Shown here piece by piece: positions 1-11,241 of a DNA stretch of 64,000 nt; within the stretch, counting starts at the first letter, position 1, and each line of letters opens with the position of its first letter. Location: NCBI GenBank assembly GCA_023053545.1, contig JAKZAN010000007.1:2852001-2916000 (forward strand), given 5' to 3'. The notes beneath the pieces are model-generated. The model made no database searches. It was given only the letters and a program-made list of their open reading frames with translations, and was not told the DNA's origin. The DNA comes from Lepidurus packardi. Lineage: Eukaryota > Arthropoda > Branchiopoda > Notostraca > Triopsidae. The position numbers were made by a program, and so were the translations under genes.

Positions 1-3000
1 AATGCACTAAAACAGTTACGAACCAACGCAAAGCAGCTGCATACTGCTTTCGCAAACAAGATAGCGAGACATATTTCCGAACGCGGAAGTAAGTCAGAAT
101 TACGCGTTTTCCGTTCCATTCTCACGGAGGTTGCTGCCGCGTGCCTTGAACATCATAACAATTATGTGGAAACTAAAGGTGCCACCGCTGATGACCTGAC
201 TGAGCATCAGTGGTTGAGTGAAGTGGACCAAGTCACGCTTAACTGTTTCGCCGATATAAATGAACATTTAAATTCCCGATCCACGACTTCGTCAGTTGCT
301 TCATCGAAGGAGGCATTTTCCTCGGCCTCCTCTACCACGAGAGCGCACCTTCGTGTAGCTGAGAAGCAACGACGGGAAACCGAACTTCAAGTGATAATAG
401 CGAGACAAGAAAAGGAAAAGCGTGCCGAAGAGTCTCGCATTTTGCGAGCATTAGAGCAGCAGAGAGAGCAGATCGACGCCGAAAGGGCTCAAAGGAGCCT
501 CGAAGCATTGTTGGAACGTCAGCGTCTACAAGAGGAGTTATTACGAGAGGAAGTTGACGAGGAGCAAGCTATAGATGAAGATTTCATGACGATTAAGTCC
601 ACCGTTGGACTTACTCGTACCGGAGATCCGACCCGTGCAACTATAGGTAACTCCGTGCCAACGTCAACGACCATGAGTAACGCGAGTAGACGCCCGACAA
701 TCGCCCCGCCCGTTCCGAGTTCCCCGGTCGATCATGCTCTTTTACGCAGCCCAGGATAGCCCATCGGTGCGATCCTTTGAACCGGCGCCTGTCCCCAACG
801 CTACTATTACGGTTGAAGCGTCCGAGGCGTCACCGGACTCGTGGATTGCGAGACTGAAACCCGGCTCCCCAGCAGTTTCAGTAAACCAAGCGGCTACTCC
901 TTGGGCAACCGGCTTGCTGCCTAAGATCGACATTCAGCCATTTGATGGAAATCCCACCAAGTGGCCCCTCTTCAGTGCGACTTTCAAGAGCCTGGTGCAT
1001 GACCTCGTCCCGAGTGATGCACAACGAATAGCAATATTGCGCGAGCTGTTGATCCCAAAGATCCGCGACAGCATAGCGCAAACTTTGCATAGCCCCGTGC
1101 TATATCCAAAGGCCTTGGAAGAACTGAAGAGGAGATATGGCAACCCGCAGCTTCTGACCCAGGCTTATATTCAGAACTTGTTGGATTTGCCTGTCTTGAA
1201 GAACGACGATTTTGAATCGTTGGAAGATTTTTCGTTGAAATTGCATGGAGTGGTATCTACCTTGGTACATACGGGTATTGGCCGGGAGGTCTTATCTTCC
1301 ACCGCACTATATCTAGTTGTCCAAAAATTCCCGCTCCGACTCCGCAATAAATGGGGACGTCGCGTTTTTTCCTTAATGCCACGTCCTCCTACCCTAATTG
1401 ACCTGGATTCCTGGATCGAAGATATGGTCATGAGCGAGGCCCTGGTGAGGCCCATCGAACCCGTTAAGGAGGCAGGTCAGAAAAAAGATTGCAAGAAAAC
1501 CGAAAAACCGTATAACCAGGGGAAGGACCGGAACCCCTCGAACCGCAAGGGAGTCTTCGCTACAGCCGGAGACCAACCTGCACCGATTAGGGGTAAGGAG
1601 TGCCCTGCCTGCCACCAGTCCCACCCTCTGGAAATTTGTGACAGGTTCCGGAGCCTCTCTCCCCTGGAAAGGATCTCATTGACCAGAGGTAAGGGATGCT
1701 GCTTTCGCTGCCTCGAGCGCGGCCACCTTAGCCGGGACTGCCAAGTCGGCAAAGAATGCAGCATAGGCGGATGCAAGAGGATGCACCATCCCCTTCTCCA
1801 TGGAGCCCCCAAAGCCTACGATATAAAGGGCAGCCACACTGGTGCTAAGCCATCCTTGCCGGTAGCTGCAGGAGATACTACAAACTACCACGTAAATGCA
1901 ATGACGACCCCGAAACACGATGATATCGTGCTGTTATCCGTCGTACCGGTGTGCCTGTCTGCGAACGGCATCACCTACCAGACGTATGCCCTGCTCGATA
2001 ATGGCAGTGAAGCCTCCCTCGTTAGGGACGATATTGCAGCCTTATTAAAACTCGAAGGTCCGAAGCAAGTCGTTCGTTTGGGAACCTTTCACGGTTCCGA
2101 CCCCCAAGTGGCGACTCGTCGAGTAAACTTTAAGGTTTCTTCCCGCTCCGGAGACTTTAGGCTGAAGGTAACCGATGCCTATACCGTACCTCGACTCAAC
2201 GTGAGTCGCAGGGCTCTGGAATGGCCCAGGCTGAAACGCACGTGGAAACACCTGGAGAACCTGGACTTATCCTCTATCGATTCTGGAGAAGTCACTGTTC
2301 CGTTAGGCATGGACGCCGTGGATGCTCACGACATATCGGAAGTCCGAAAACCACCCAGAGACACGAATGCTCCGAAGGCTATTCATACTCCCTTCGGTTG
2401 GTGTGTCGTCGGGCGCCTTCCAGCCGACTTCGGGAGCTCGGCTTCCAGCAAAGCTCCACCCGTGTGTGGCCATGTTAACCTGTCAGAGGAGTCACACACG
2501 GACGACACTCTGCATTCCATGGTTAAGAAATTTTGGGAAATTGAGTCTTTAGGGATTAAGGCTACTCCACAACTTCAGCGACCTGATCATGCCCTAGCGC
2601 TAAATTCCATAGGCTCCACGATCCGGCATAACGGCGTCCGATACGAAGTGGGTCTTCCATGGAAGTCAAATGAAGTTTCGCTACCGAATAATCGGGACGC
2701 CGCTCTCCGTCGATTGTTTAGCCTTGAACGACGTTTCCGATACAAACCCGAATATGCCCGAAACTACGAAGCCATAATTAACGAGTATGTACAGCTGGGA
2801 CACGCAGAAAAGCTCAGTTACACAGAACTCGACGGACCCCGTGGAAGGACGTGGTATCTCCCACACCACGGAGTCACGAACCCGAATAGGCCTGCGAAGG
2901 TACGAGTAGTTTTCGATGCGTCCGCCCGACATCATGGTACGTCCCTGAATGATTGCCTTCTTCAAGGACCCGATTTACTGATCAGCCTCGTTGGACTTCT

Positions 3001-5826
3001 GATCCGCTTCCGCGAAAATCCGGTTGCTGTCTCATCGGACATCGAGAAAATGTTCCATCAAGTTCTGGTACGTCCGGATGATCAACCGGCACTTCGATTC
3101 TTGTGGAGGGCACCGAATAGCAACGAGGCCCCTGCTACGTATCAAATGCGGGTGCAAATATTTGGAGCCATCTCTTCGCCAACCGTGTGCAACTATGCAC
3201 TTCGCCAAGTAGCAAGAGACTTCGCTACAGAATCCCCCGAACTTCAAACCAAGATTGAGCGACAGTTCTACGTCGACAATTATTTGGATTCCGTGGAAAC
3301 GGAGAAGGAAGCCCTCGAGACCTGCAGGGGGCTTACCACATTGCTCGCCCGAGGCGGTTTTCGTTTAACGAAATGGCTTTCCTCCTCGCGAAGAATTCTG
3401 AACTCCCTACCACCAACCGAACGCCTTGATCCCAGGATGAATGTGGATCTCGATGATTTGCCGGTGGAGAGAACTCTTGGAATTTTATGGAATTCAGAAA
3501 CCGATGCCTTCTCGTTCAAGGTAAATGTTCGAGACGAGCCCCGTACGAAAAGAGAAGTGCTGAGCACGGTAGCCAGTCTATTCGATCCACTGGGATTCCT
3601 AGCTCCAGTCGTCTTGACTGCAAAAACCCTCCTACAAGAAGTGTGGAGGACCCACCAGGATTGGGATGAGCCCTTGCCGGCTGTCTACTAGAACCGTGGA
3701 GATCCTGGTTGTGCGAACTTTCGTACATCGAAAACCTCGCTATTCCACGCTGCTTTAAAACCGCTGGTTTACCGCGCTCCGTGCAGCTTCACGTGTTCTG
3801 CGACGCCTCCGAAACGGGATATGGCGCGGTGGCTTATATACGCCTTGAGTACGACAATGGGGCTGTCGACGTGGCCTTTGTAATGGCTAAGGCACGTGTA
3901 GCTCCGCTACGTCAGCTGACCATACCACGCCTTGAATTGCTAGGAGCCGTGGTCGGTGCTAGGCTGGCACAAGCCATCACCACCGAGCTGCGATTGACGT
4001 TGCAGGAGACCGTATTCTGGACAGATTCCACGACGGTTTTAAAATGGATCAACTCAAAGACCTGTCGGTTTACTACGTTCGTCGCAAACCGGGTCGGCGA
4101 GATACTGGAAATCTCGCGAGCAGAGCAATGGAACCATGTCCCCGGACGGCTAAATCCGGCTGATGATGCCAGCAGAGGTGTGCCCGCTTCTCAGCTTACC
4201 CTGCAGCATCGGTGGTTCAATGGCCCTGACTTTTTTACCGGGCCCAGGCCGCACTGGCCCAAGTGGGAAGGTACCCCGGATTGCTCTATGCCGGACCCCG
4301 AAGTCCTTCCTAGCAAATGGGCTGGCCATGTTGCGAAGGAGGATAACCGCATCATCACGTTAATGATGAACGCTTCCCGACTTTGTCGTCCAAAGAGGAT
4401 ATTAACTTACATGATGGGTTTTACCAACAACGCACGAGCAAAACCCGACGAGAGAAGTGGCGGTCCTTTATCGGCACACGAACTAAGGAAGTCCCTTGCC
4501 CTACTCCTTCGAATCGCTCAACAAGAAACTTTCCGTGAAGAAATAGTGGCCCTGAGGAAGTCGGACAAACTTCCCAACAACTCTCGTCTTCTGAAGTTAA
4601 CTCCCTACCTGGACGAAGAAGGACTTCTGCGAGTAGGAGGACGCTTGGAACACGCAGATTTGGATCGAGAAACTAAGCATCCGTTAATCCTCGATCCAGA
4701 CTCCCACCTAGCTAGACTGCTGATTGGGGACGCACACGAGCACGTGTTACACGAGTCAACGGACCGTACATTCGCTGAAGTCCGCAGTAAATACTGGATA
4801 CTTCGCGGACGGGCCACAATCCGTAGGTTCATCCGCCACTGTCCTTTCTGCATTCGATTTAAGGCCATGCCACAAGCCCCTATGATGGCACCGTTGCCAC
4901 GACAGCGACTTGAAGCCTACAAGCCGCCATTTACGCATACGGGAGTGGACTTCTTTGGCCCAATGTTTGTGGTAATTCACCGCAGAACCCATAAACGATA
5001 TGGCTGCCTGTTCACCTGTCTCACCACCCGAGCTATCCATTTAGAGGTGGCCCACTCTTTGGATACCGACTCCTTCCTCCTGGCTTTCCGCCGTTTTGTC
5101 AGCCGCCGAGGGTGCCCTACGACATGTTTCAGTGACAATGGGACCAACCTTGCTGCTGGAGAGAAGGAGTTACGAGAAGCCTTGAGAAGGTGGAACCAGG
5201 ATAACATTACCGATTGTATGGCCCAGAAGGGCATCGAATGGCACTTTTCGCCACCGGCTTCCCCACACTTTGGCGGTGTATGGGAGAGAATGGTCCGGTC
5301 TGCAAAAAGGGCTTTGAACATGACCCTGAAGGGTCAAGTTGTAACGGACGAATTACTTGTTACAGTTTTCGCCGAAGCGGAGTCCTTAATCAACGGCCGT
5401 CCACTGACACACGTCAGTGTCGATCACACTGACCCCGAACCTCTGACTCCAAACCATTTCCTGATGGGAAGATCCAACCTTAACCTTCCGCCCGACATCT
5501 TTCGTGAAGATGAAATAAGCTCACGAAAACGCTGGCGAGCTACTCAAGCCCTGGCAAACCGTTTCTGGAAACGGTGGCTTCGTGAGTACGTGCCGGCCCT
5601 AATAGAGCGCAGGAAATGGTTGGCTCCTAAACGCAACCTCAAAGAAGGAGATCTCGTCCTTATCGTCGACCACCAATCGCCTCGTGGTCACTGGCCGCTT
5701 GGCCGCATCGTCAAACCGCTGCCCGGTCCGGATGGTCAGACTAGAGCTGCAATAGTCAAGACAGCAAGTGGGGAATACACGCGCCCCACTGTGAAACTTT
5801 GTCTGCTGGAAGAGACCAAGGAGTAA
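1..5826 (+). pseudogene. BEL/Pao gag-pol, copy 1, with two frameshifts and 5' end outside window
   Basis: This is the same polyprotein as copy 3, beginning about twelve codons into that frame. It is broken into three open segments: from the window start to about 759, about 734-3691, and about 3692-5826. Compared with copies 2 and 3 there is a one-base insertion near 740, between the coiled-coil part of gag and the DUF1759-like part. There is also a one-base deletion near 3678, between reverse transcriptase and RNase H, which brings a TAG into frame at 3689. Zinc knuckle, DNGS protease motif, YVDN reverse transcriptase motif, RNase H and integrase residues are otherwise preserved. The copy should not give a full polyprotein, but its breaks are few, in keeping with a recent origin. 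Confidence 0.9.
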
Positions 5827-5828
5827 GG

Positions 5829-6172
5829 TGTTTCCTGGCCAGGAAACAGGGCCGGCGATGTTGCGGATCACTCCGGAATGGACGAACTTAACATTTGATA
5901 CAATATACTGTCTGACCCGTGACTCAGTTAACCTAATTATTTGACTGAACGACCTACCCTTTGTTTATGACAGGCCATCGCTTGACCGTCGAACTGGTAT
6001 GCCTAGGTGGGAGCGGCTGCTGACCGTTCTCACGGAGGCTGGAACCAGAGGTCCAGCGATGGTCTATTATGTCGTAAAACTGGGCAGAAAATTGACTCTT
6101 TCGACTGACAGTTAGGCAAGGGGTACCCGTTGCATGGAACCCCTTGAGAAGATTTGTTACCTAAAGAACCTA
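5829..6172 (+). repeat. LTR of copy 1, truncated at its 3' side
   Basis: It begins with TGTTTCC two bases after the gag-pol stop and follows the complete LTRs for about 344 of 646 bases, with a few substitutions. It then jumps directly into mid-gag sequence of copy 2. The break is at TATAACC, where LTR and gag share only the dinucleotide TA. The missing 1933 bp (rest of the LTR, primer site and front of gag) equals the unit length 6593 minus the spacing 4660 between copies 1 and 2, so this is a simple internal deletion. Confidence 0.88.
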
Positions 6173-9100
6173 TAACCAGGGGAAGGACCGGAACCCCTCG
6201 AACCGCAAGGGAGTCTTCGCTACAGCCGGAGACCAACCTGCACCGATTAGGGGTAAGGAGTGCCCTGCCTGCCACCAGTCCCACGCTCTGGAAATTTGTG
6301 ACAGGTTCCGGAGCCTCTCTCCCCTGGAAAGGATCTCATTGACCAGAGATAAGGGATGCTGCTTTCGCTGCCTCGAGCGCGGCCACCTTAGCCGGGACTG
6401 CCAAGTCGGCAAAGAATGCAGCATAGGCGGATGCAAGAGGATGCACCATCCCCTTCTCCATGGAGCCCCCAAAGCCTACGATATAAAGGGCAGCCACACT
6501 GGTGCTAAGCCATCCTTGCCGGTAGCTGCAGGAGATACTACAAACTACCACGTAAATGCAATGACGACCCCGAAACACGATGATATCGTGCTGTTATCCG
6601 TCGTACCGGTGTGCCTGTCTGCGAACGGCATCACCTGCGAGACGTATGCCCTGCTCGATAATGGCAGTGAAGCCTCCCTCGTTAGGGACGATATTGCAGC
6701 CTTATTAAAACTCGAAGGTCCGAAGCAAGTCGTTCGTTTGGGAACCTTTCACGGTTCCGACCCCCAAGTGGCGACTCGTCGAGTAAACTTTATGGTTTCT
6801 TCCCGCTCCGGAGACTTTAGGCTGAAGGTAACCGATGCCTATACCGTACCTCGACTCAACGTGAGTCGCAGGGCTCTGGAATGGCCCAGGCTGAAACGCA
6901 CGTGGAAACACCTGGAGAACCTGGACTTATCCTCTATCGATTCTGGAGAAGTCACTGTTTTGTTAGGCATGGACGCCGTGGATGCTCACGACATATCGGA
7001 AGTCCGAAAACCACCCAGAGACACGAATGCTCCGAAGGCTATTCATACTCCCTTCGGTTGGTGTGTCGTCGGGCGCCTTCCAGCCGACTTCGGGAGCTCG
7101 GCTTCCAGCAAAGCTCCACCCGTGTGTGGCCATGTTAACCTGTCAGAGGAGTCACACACGGACGACACTCTGCATTCCATGGTTAAGAAATTTTGGGAAA
7201 TTGAGTCTTTAGGGATTAAGGCTACTCCACAACTTCAGCGACCTGATCATGCCCTAGCGCTAAATTCCATAGGCTCCACGATCCGGCATAACGGCGTCCG
7301 ATACGAAGTGGGTCTTCCATGGAAGTCAAATGAGGTTTCGCTACCGAATAATCGGGACGCCGCTCTCCGTCGATTGTTTAGCCTTGAACGACGTTTCCGA
7401 TACAAACCCGAATATGCCCGAAACTACGAAGCCATAATTAACGAGTATGTACAGCTGGGACACGCAGAAAAGCTCAGTTACACAGAACTCGACGGACCCC
7501 GTGGAAGGACGTGGTATCTCCCACACCACGGAGTCACGAACCTGAATAGGCCTGCGAAGGTACGAGTAGTTTTCGATGCGTCCGCCCGACATCATGGTAC
7601 GTCCCTGAATGATTGCCTTCTTCAAGGACCCGATTTACTGATCAGCCTCGTTGGACTTCTGATCCGCTTCCGCGAAAATCCGGTTGCTGTCTCATCGGAC
7701 ATCGAGAAAATGTTCCATCAAGTTCTTGTACGTCCGGATGATCAACCGGCACTTCGATTCTTGTGGAGGGCACCGAATAGCAACGAGGCCCCTGCTACGT
7801 ATCAAATGCGGGTGCAAATATTTGGAGCCATCTCTTCGCCAACCGTGTGCAACTATGCACTTCGCCAAGTAGCAAGAGACTTCGCTACAGAATCCCCCGA
7901 ACTTCAAACCAAGATTGAGCGACAGTTCTACGTCGACAATTATTTGGATTCCGTGGAAACGGAGAAGGAAGCCCTCGAGACCTGCAGGGGGCTTACCACA
8001 TTGCTCGCCCGAGGCGGTTTTCGTTTAACGAAATGGCTTTCCTCCTCGCGAAGAATTCTGAACTCCCTACCACCAACCGAACGCCTTGATCCCAGGATGA
8101 ATGTGGATCTCGATGATTTGCCGGTGGAGAGAACTCTTGGAATTTTATGGAATTCAGAAACCGATGCCTTCTCGTTCAAGGTAAATGTTCGAGACGAGCC
8201 CCGTACGAAAAGAGAAGTGCTGAGCACGGTAGCCAGTCTATTCGATCCACTGGGATTCCTAGCTCCAGTCGTCTTGACTGCAAAAACCCTCCTACAAGAA
8301 GTGTGGAGGACCCACCAGGATTGGGATGAGGCCTTGCCAGGCTGTCTACTAGAACCGTGGAGATCCTGGTTGTGCGAACTTTCGTACATCGAAAACCTCG
8401 CTATTCCACGCTGCTTTAAAACCGCTGGTTTACCGCGCTCCGTGCAGCTTCACGTGTTCTGCGACGCCTCCGAAACGGGATATGGCGCGGTGGCTTATAT
8501 ACGCCTTGAGTACGACAATGGGGCTGTCGACGTGGCCTTTGTAATGGCTAAGGTACGTGTAGCTCCCCTACGTCAGCTGACCATACCACGCCTTGAATTG
8601 CTAGGAGCCGTGGTCGGTGCTCGGCTGGCACAAGCCATCACCACCGAGCTGCGATTGACGTTGCAGGAGACCGTATTCTGGACAGATTCCACGACGGTTT
8701 TAAAATGGATCAACCTAAAGACCTGTCGGTTTACTACGTTCGTCGCAAACCGGGTCGGCGAGATACTGGAAATCTCGCGAGCAGAGCAATGGAACCATGT
8801 CCCCGGACGGCTAAATCCGGCTGATGATGCCAGCAGAGGTGTGCCCGCTTCTCAGCTTACCCTGCAGCATCGGTGGTTCAATGGCCCTGACTTTCTTACC
8901 GGGCCCAGGCCGCACTGGCCCAAGTGGGAAGGTACCCCGGATTGCTCTATGCCGGACCCCGAAGTCCTTCCTAGCAAATGGGCTGGCCATGTTGCGAAGG
9001 AGGATAACCGCATCATCACGTTAATGATGAACGCTTCCCGACTTTGTTGTCCAAAGAGGATATTAACTTACATGATGCGTTTTACCAACAACGCACGAGC

Positions 9101-10487
9101 AAAACCCGACGAGAGAAGTGGCGGTCCTTTATCGGCACACGAACTAAGGAAGTCCCTTGCCCTACTCCTTCGAATCGCTCAACAAGAAACTTTCCGTGAA
9201 GAAATAGTGGCCCTGAGGAAGTCGGACAAACTTCCCAACAACTCTCGTCTTCTGAAGTTAACTCCCTACCTGGACGAAGAAGGACTTCTGCGAGTAGGAG
9301 GACGCTTGGAACACGCAGATTTGGATCGAGAAACTAAGCATCCGTTAATCCTCGATCCAGACTCCCACCTAGCTAGACTGCTGATTGGGGACGCACACGA
9401 GCACGTGTTACACGAGTCAACGGACCGTACATTCGCTGAAGTCCGCAGTAAATACTGGATACTTCGCGGACGGGCCACAATCCGTAGGTTCATCCGCCAC
9501 TGTCCTTTCTGCATTCGATTTAAGGCCATGCCACAAGCCCCTATGATGGCACCGTTGCCACGACAGCGACTTGAAGCCTACAAGCCGCCATTTACGCATA
9601 CGGGAGTGGACTTCTTTGGCCCAATGTTTGTGGTAATTCACCGCAGAACCCATAAACGATATGGCTGCCTGTTCACCTGTCTCACCACCCGAGCTATCCA
9701 TTTAGAGGTGGCCCACTCTTTGGATACCGACTCCTTCCTCCTGGCTTTCCGCCGTTTTGTCAGCCGCCGAGGGTGCCCTACGACATGTTTCAGTGACAAT
9801 GGGACCAACCTTGCTGCTGGAGAGAAGGAGTTACGAGAAGCCTTGAGAAGGTGGAACCAGGATAACATTACCGATTGTATGGCCCAGAAGGGCATCGAAT
9901 GGCACTTTTCGCCACCGGCTTCCCCACACTTTGGCGGTGTATGGGAGAGAATGGTCCGGTCTGCAAAAAGGGCTTTGAACATGACCCTGAAGGGTCAAGT
10001 TGTAACGGACGAATTACTTGTTACAGTTTTCGCCGAAGCGGAGTCCTTAATCAACGGCCGTCCACTGACACACGTCAGTGTCGATCACACTGACCCCGAA
10101 CCTCTGACTCCAAACCATTTCCTGATGGGAAGATCCAACCTTAACCTTATGCCCGACATCTTTCGTGAAGATGAAATAAGCTCACGAAAACGCTGGCGAG
10201 CTACTCAAGCCCTGGCAAACCGTTTCTGGAAACGGTGGCTTCGTGAGTACGTGCCGGCCCTAATAGAGCGCAGGAAATGGTTGGCTCCTAAACGCAACCT
10301 CAAAGAAGGAGATCTCGTCCTTATCGTCGACCACCAATCGCCTCGTGGTCACTGGCCGCTTGGCCGCATCGTCAAACCGCTGCCCGGTCCGGATGGTCAG
10401 ACTAGAGCTGCAATAGTCAAGACAGCAAGTGGAGAATACACGCGCCCCACTGTGAAACTTTGTCTGCTGGAAGAGACCAAGGAGTAA
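6171..10487 (+). CDS. BEL/Pao gag-pol, copy 2, 5'-truncated by deletion
   Basis: The frame is open for about 1438 codons from the deletion junction to the TAA at 10485. It starts inside gag, just before the CPAC/CCxC zinc-knuckle region, so the coiled coil, DUF1759-like part and gag start are missing. No ATG belongs to an authentic gag start; the first in-frame ATG is near 6441 inside the zinc-knuckle tail. Downstream it holds the aspartic protease (LLDNGSEAS), reverse transcriptase (FDASA... YVDN), A17 Pao peptidase region, RNase H (FCDASETGYGA), zinc-binding and DDE integrase core, and the C-terminal DUF5641-like domain. Protein products would need translation from a foreign start. A few substitutions distinguish it from copies 1 and 3. 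Confidence 0.88.
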   Translation, partial: YNQGKDRNPSNRKGVFATAGDQPAPIRGKECPACHQSHALEICDRFRSLSPLERISLTRDKGCCFRCLERGHLSRDCQVGKECSIGGCKRMHHPLLHGAPKAYDIKGSHTGAKPSLPVAAGDTTNYHVNAMTTPKHDDIVLLSVVPVCLSANGITCETYALLDNGSEASLVRDDIAALLKLEGPKQVVRLGTFHGSDPQVATRRVNFMVSSRSGDFRLKVTDAYTVPRLNVSRRALEWPRLKRTWKHLENLDLSSIDSGEVTVLLGMDAVDAHDISEVRKPPRDTNAPKAIHTPFGWCVVGRLPADFGSSASSKAPPVCGHVNLSEESHTDDTLHSMVKKFWEIESLGIKATPQLQRPDHALALNSIGSTIRHNGVRYEVGLPWKSNEVSLPNNRDAALRRLFSLERRFRYKPEYARNYEAIINEYVQLGHAEKLSYTELDGPRGRTWYLPHHGVTNLNRPAKVRVVFDASARHHGTSLNDCLLQGPDLLISLVGLLIRFRENPVAVSSDIEKMFHQVLVRPDDQPALRFLWRAPNSNEAPATYQMRVQIFGAISSPTVCNYALRQVARDFATESPELQTKIERQFYVDNYLDSVETEKEALETCRGLTTLLARGGFRLTKWLSSSRRILNSLPPTERLDPRMNVDLDDLPVERTLGILWNSETDAFSFKVNVRDEPRTKREVLSTVASLFDPLGFLAPVVLTAKTLLQEVWRTHQDWDEALPGCLLEPWRSWLCELSYIENLAIPRCFKTAGLPRSVQLHVFCDASETGYGAVAYIRLEYDNGAVDVAFVMAKVRVAPLRQLTIPRLELLGAVVGARLAQAITTELRLTLQETVFWTDSTTVLKWINLKTCRFTTFVANRVGEILEISRAEQWNHVPGRLNPADDASRGVPASQLTLQHRWFNGPDFLTGPRPHWPKWEGTPDCSMPDPEVLPSKWAGHVAKEDNRIITLMMNASRLCCPKRILTYMMRFTNNARAKPDERSGGPLSAHELRKSLALLLRIAQQETFREEIVALRKSDKLPNNSRLLKLTPYLDEEGLLRVGGRLEHADLDRETKHPLILDPDSHLARLLIGDAHEHVLHESTDRTFAEVRSKYWILRGRATIRRFIRHCPFCIRFKAMPQAPMMAPLPRQRLEAYKPPFTHTGVDFFGPMFVVIHRRTHKRYGCLFTCLTTRAIHLEVAHSLDTDSFLLAFRRFVSRRGCPTTCFSDNGTNLAAGEKELREALRRWNQDNITDCMAQKGIEWHFSPPASPHFGGVWERMVRSAKRALNMTLKGQVVTDELLVTVFAEAESLINGRPLTHVSVDHTDPEPLTPNHFLMGRSNLNLMPDIFREDEISSRKRWRATQALANRFWKRWLREYVPALIERRKWLAPKRNLKEGDLVLIVDHQSPRGHWPLGRIVKPLPGPDGQTRAAIVKTASGEYTRPTVKLCLLEETKE

Positions 10488-10489
10488 GG

Positions 10490-11135
10490 TGTTTCCTGGC
10501 CAGGAAACAGGGCCGGCGATGTTCCGGATCACTCCGGAATGGACGAACTTAACATTTGATACAATATACTGTCTGACCCGTGACTCAGTTAACCTAATTA
10601 TTTGACTGAACGACCTACCCTTTGTTTATGACAGGCCATCGCTTGACCGTCGAACTGGTATGCCTAGGTGGGAGCGGCTGCTGACCGTTCTCACGGAGGC
10701 TGGAACCAGAGGTCCAGCGATGGTCTATTATGTCGTAAAACTGGGCAGAAAATTGACTCTTTCGACTGACAGTTAGGCAAGGGGTACCCGTTGCATGGAA
10801 CCCTTTGAGAAGATTTGTTACCTAAAGAACCTAACTGCAAACACATGTGCGAAAGCCATGTTTCGTATGAAACTAACAGACAAAGACTCTTGACTATTTA
10901 ACGGACTGTCTGTTCCGGATTCAGGGAGTTGCCGTCCGACTCTAACACTAACCGTACGTTAGACGACGTAGCGACCGAATCTTCGTCTGCTTCCAACGTT
11001 AGACACCTTTGCCTCCTTTAATTGCTCAGTGACTTGTTTTATACCATTAAAATAGACAATCGTTTTATTCCCTCGAAAACCCCGACTTTTGAATCTATAG
11101 TGTTACGTGTGAGAAACGTCGTTCGAGCCGTAACA
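10490..11135 (+). repeat. Complete BEL/Pao LTR shared by copies 2 and 3
   Basis: This 646-bp LTR begins TGTTTCC and ends GTAACA, giving TGTT...AACA ends. It serves as the 3' LTR of copy 2 and the 5' LTR of copy 3. A purine-rich stretch (AAGAGACCAAGGAGTAAGG) just before it is a good polypurine tract, overlapping the end of the gag-pol frame. An alternative left edge is the TGTT at 10520; no independent 5' LTR junction in the window settles which is right. It matches the LTR at 17083-17728 at every base I compared. Confidence 0.88.
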
Positions 11136-11143
11136 TTACTTTT

Positions 11144-11161
11144 TGGTGCCGAAACCCGGGA
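11144..11161 (+). promoter_or_regulatory. Primer binding site complementary to tRNA-Phe 3' end
   Basis: TGGTGCCGAAACCCGGGA lies 8 bases after the LTR end. Its reverse complement, ending TTTCGGCA-CCA, is what I know as the acceptor and T-stem 3' side of metazoan tRNA-Phe (GAA). All 18 bases agree with that tRNA as remembered. It marks where minus-strand DNA synthesis starts and fixes the LTR/internal boundary. Confidence 0.8.
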
Positions 11162-11184
11162 AAGAACGAAAGTACAATTTTACC

Positions 11185-11241
11185 ATGGCTAAAGCGACAC
11201 CCGTAGACCGTACCGTGCTGAGTGAGCGTGCTGGACGATAG
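11185..11241 (+). other. Likely gag start codon in a different frame from the long gag-pol frame
   Basis: An ATG in strong translation-start context (ACCATGG) lies 24 bases after the primer binding site, where gag should begin. Its frame runs only 18 codons to a TAG at 11239. The 1952-codon gag-pol frame is in the +1 frame relative to it and is closed on its left by a TGA at 11219, so the two overlap for about 20 bases. A single-base indel in this copy is the simplest explanation. Copies 1 and 2 lack this segment in the window, so I cannot compare. Confidence 0.6.
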
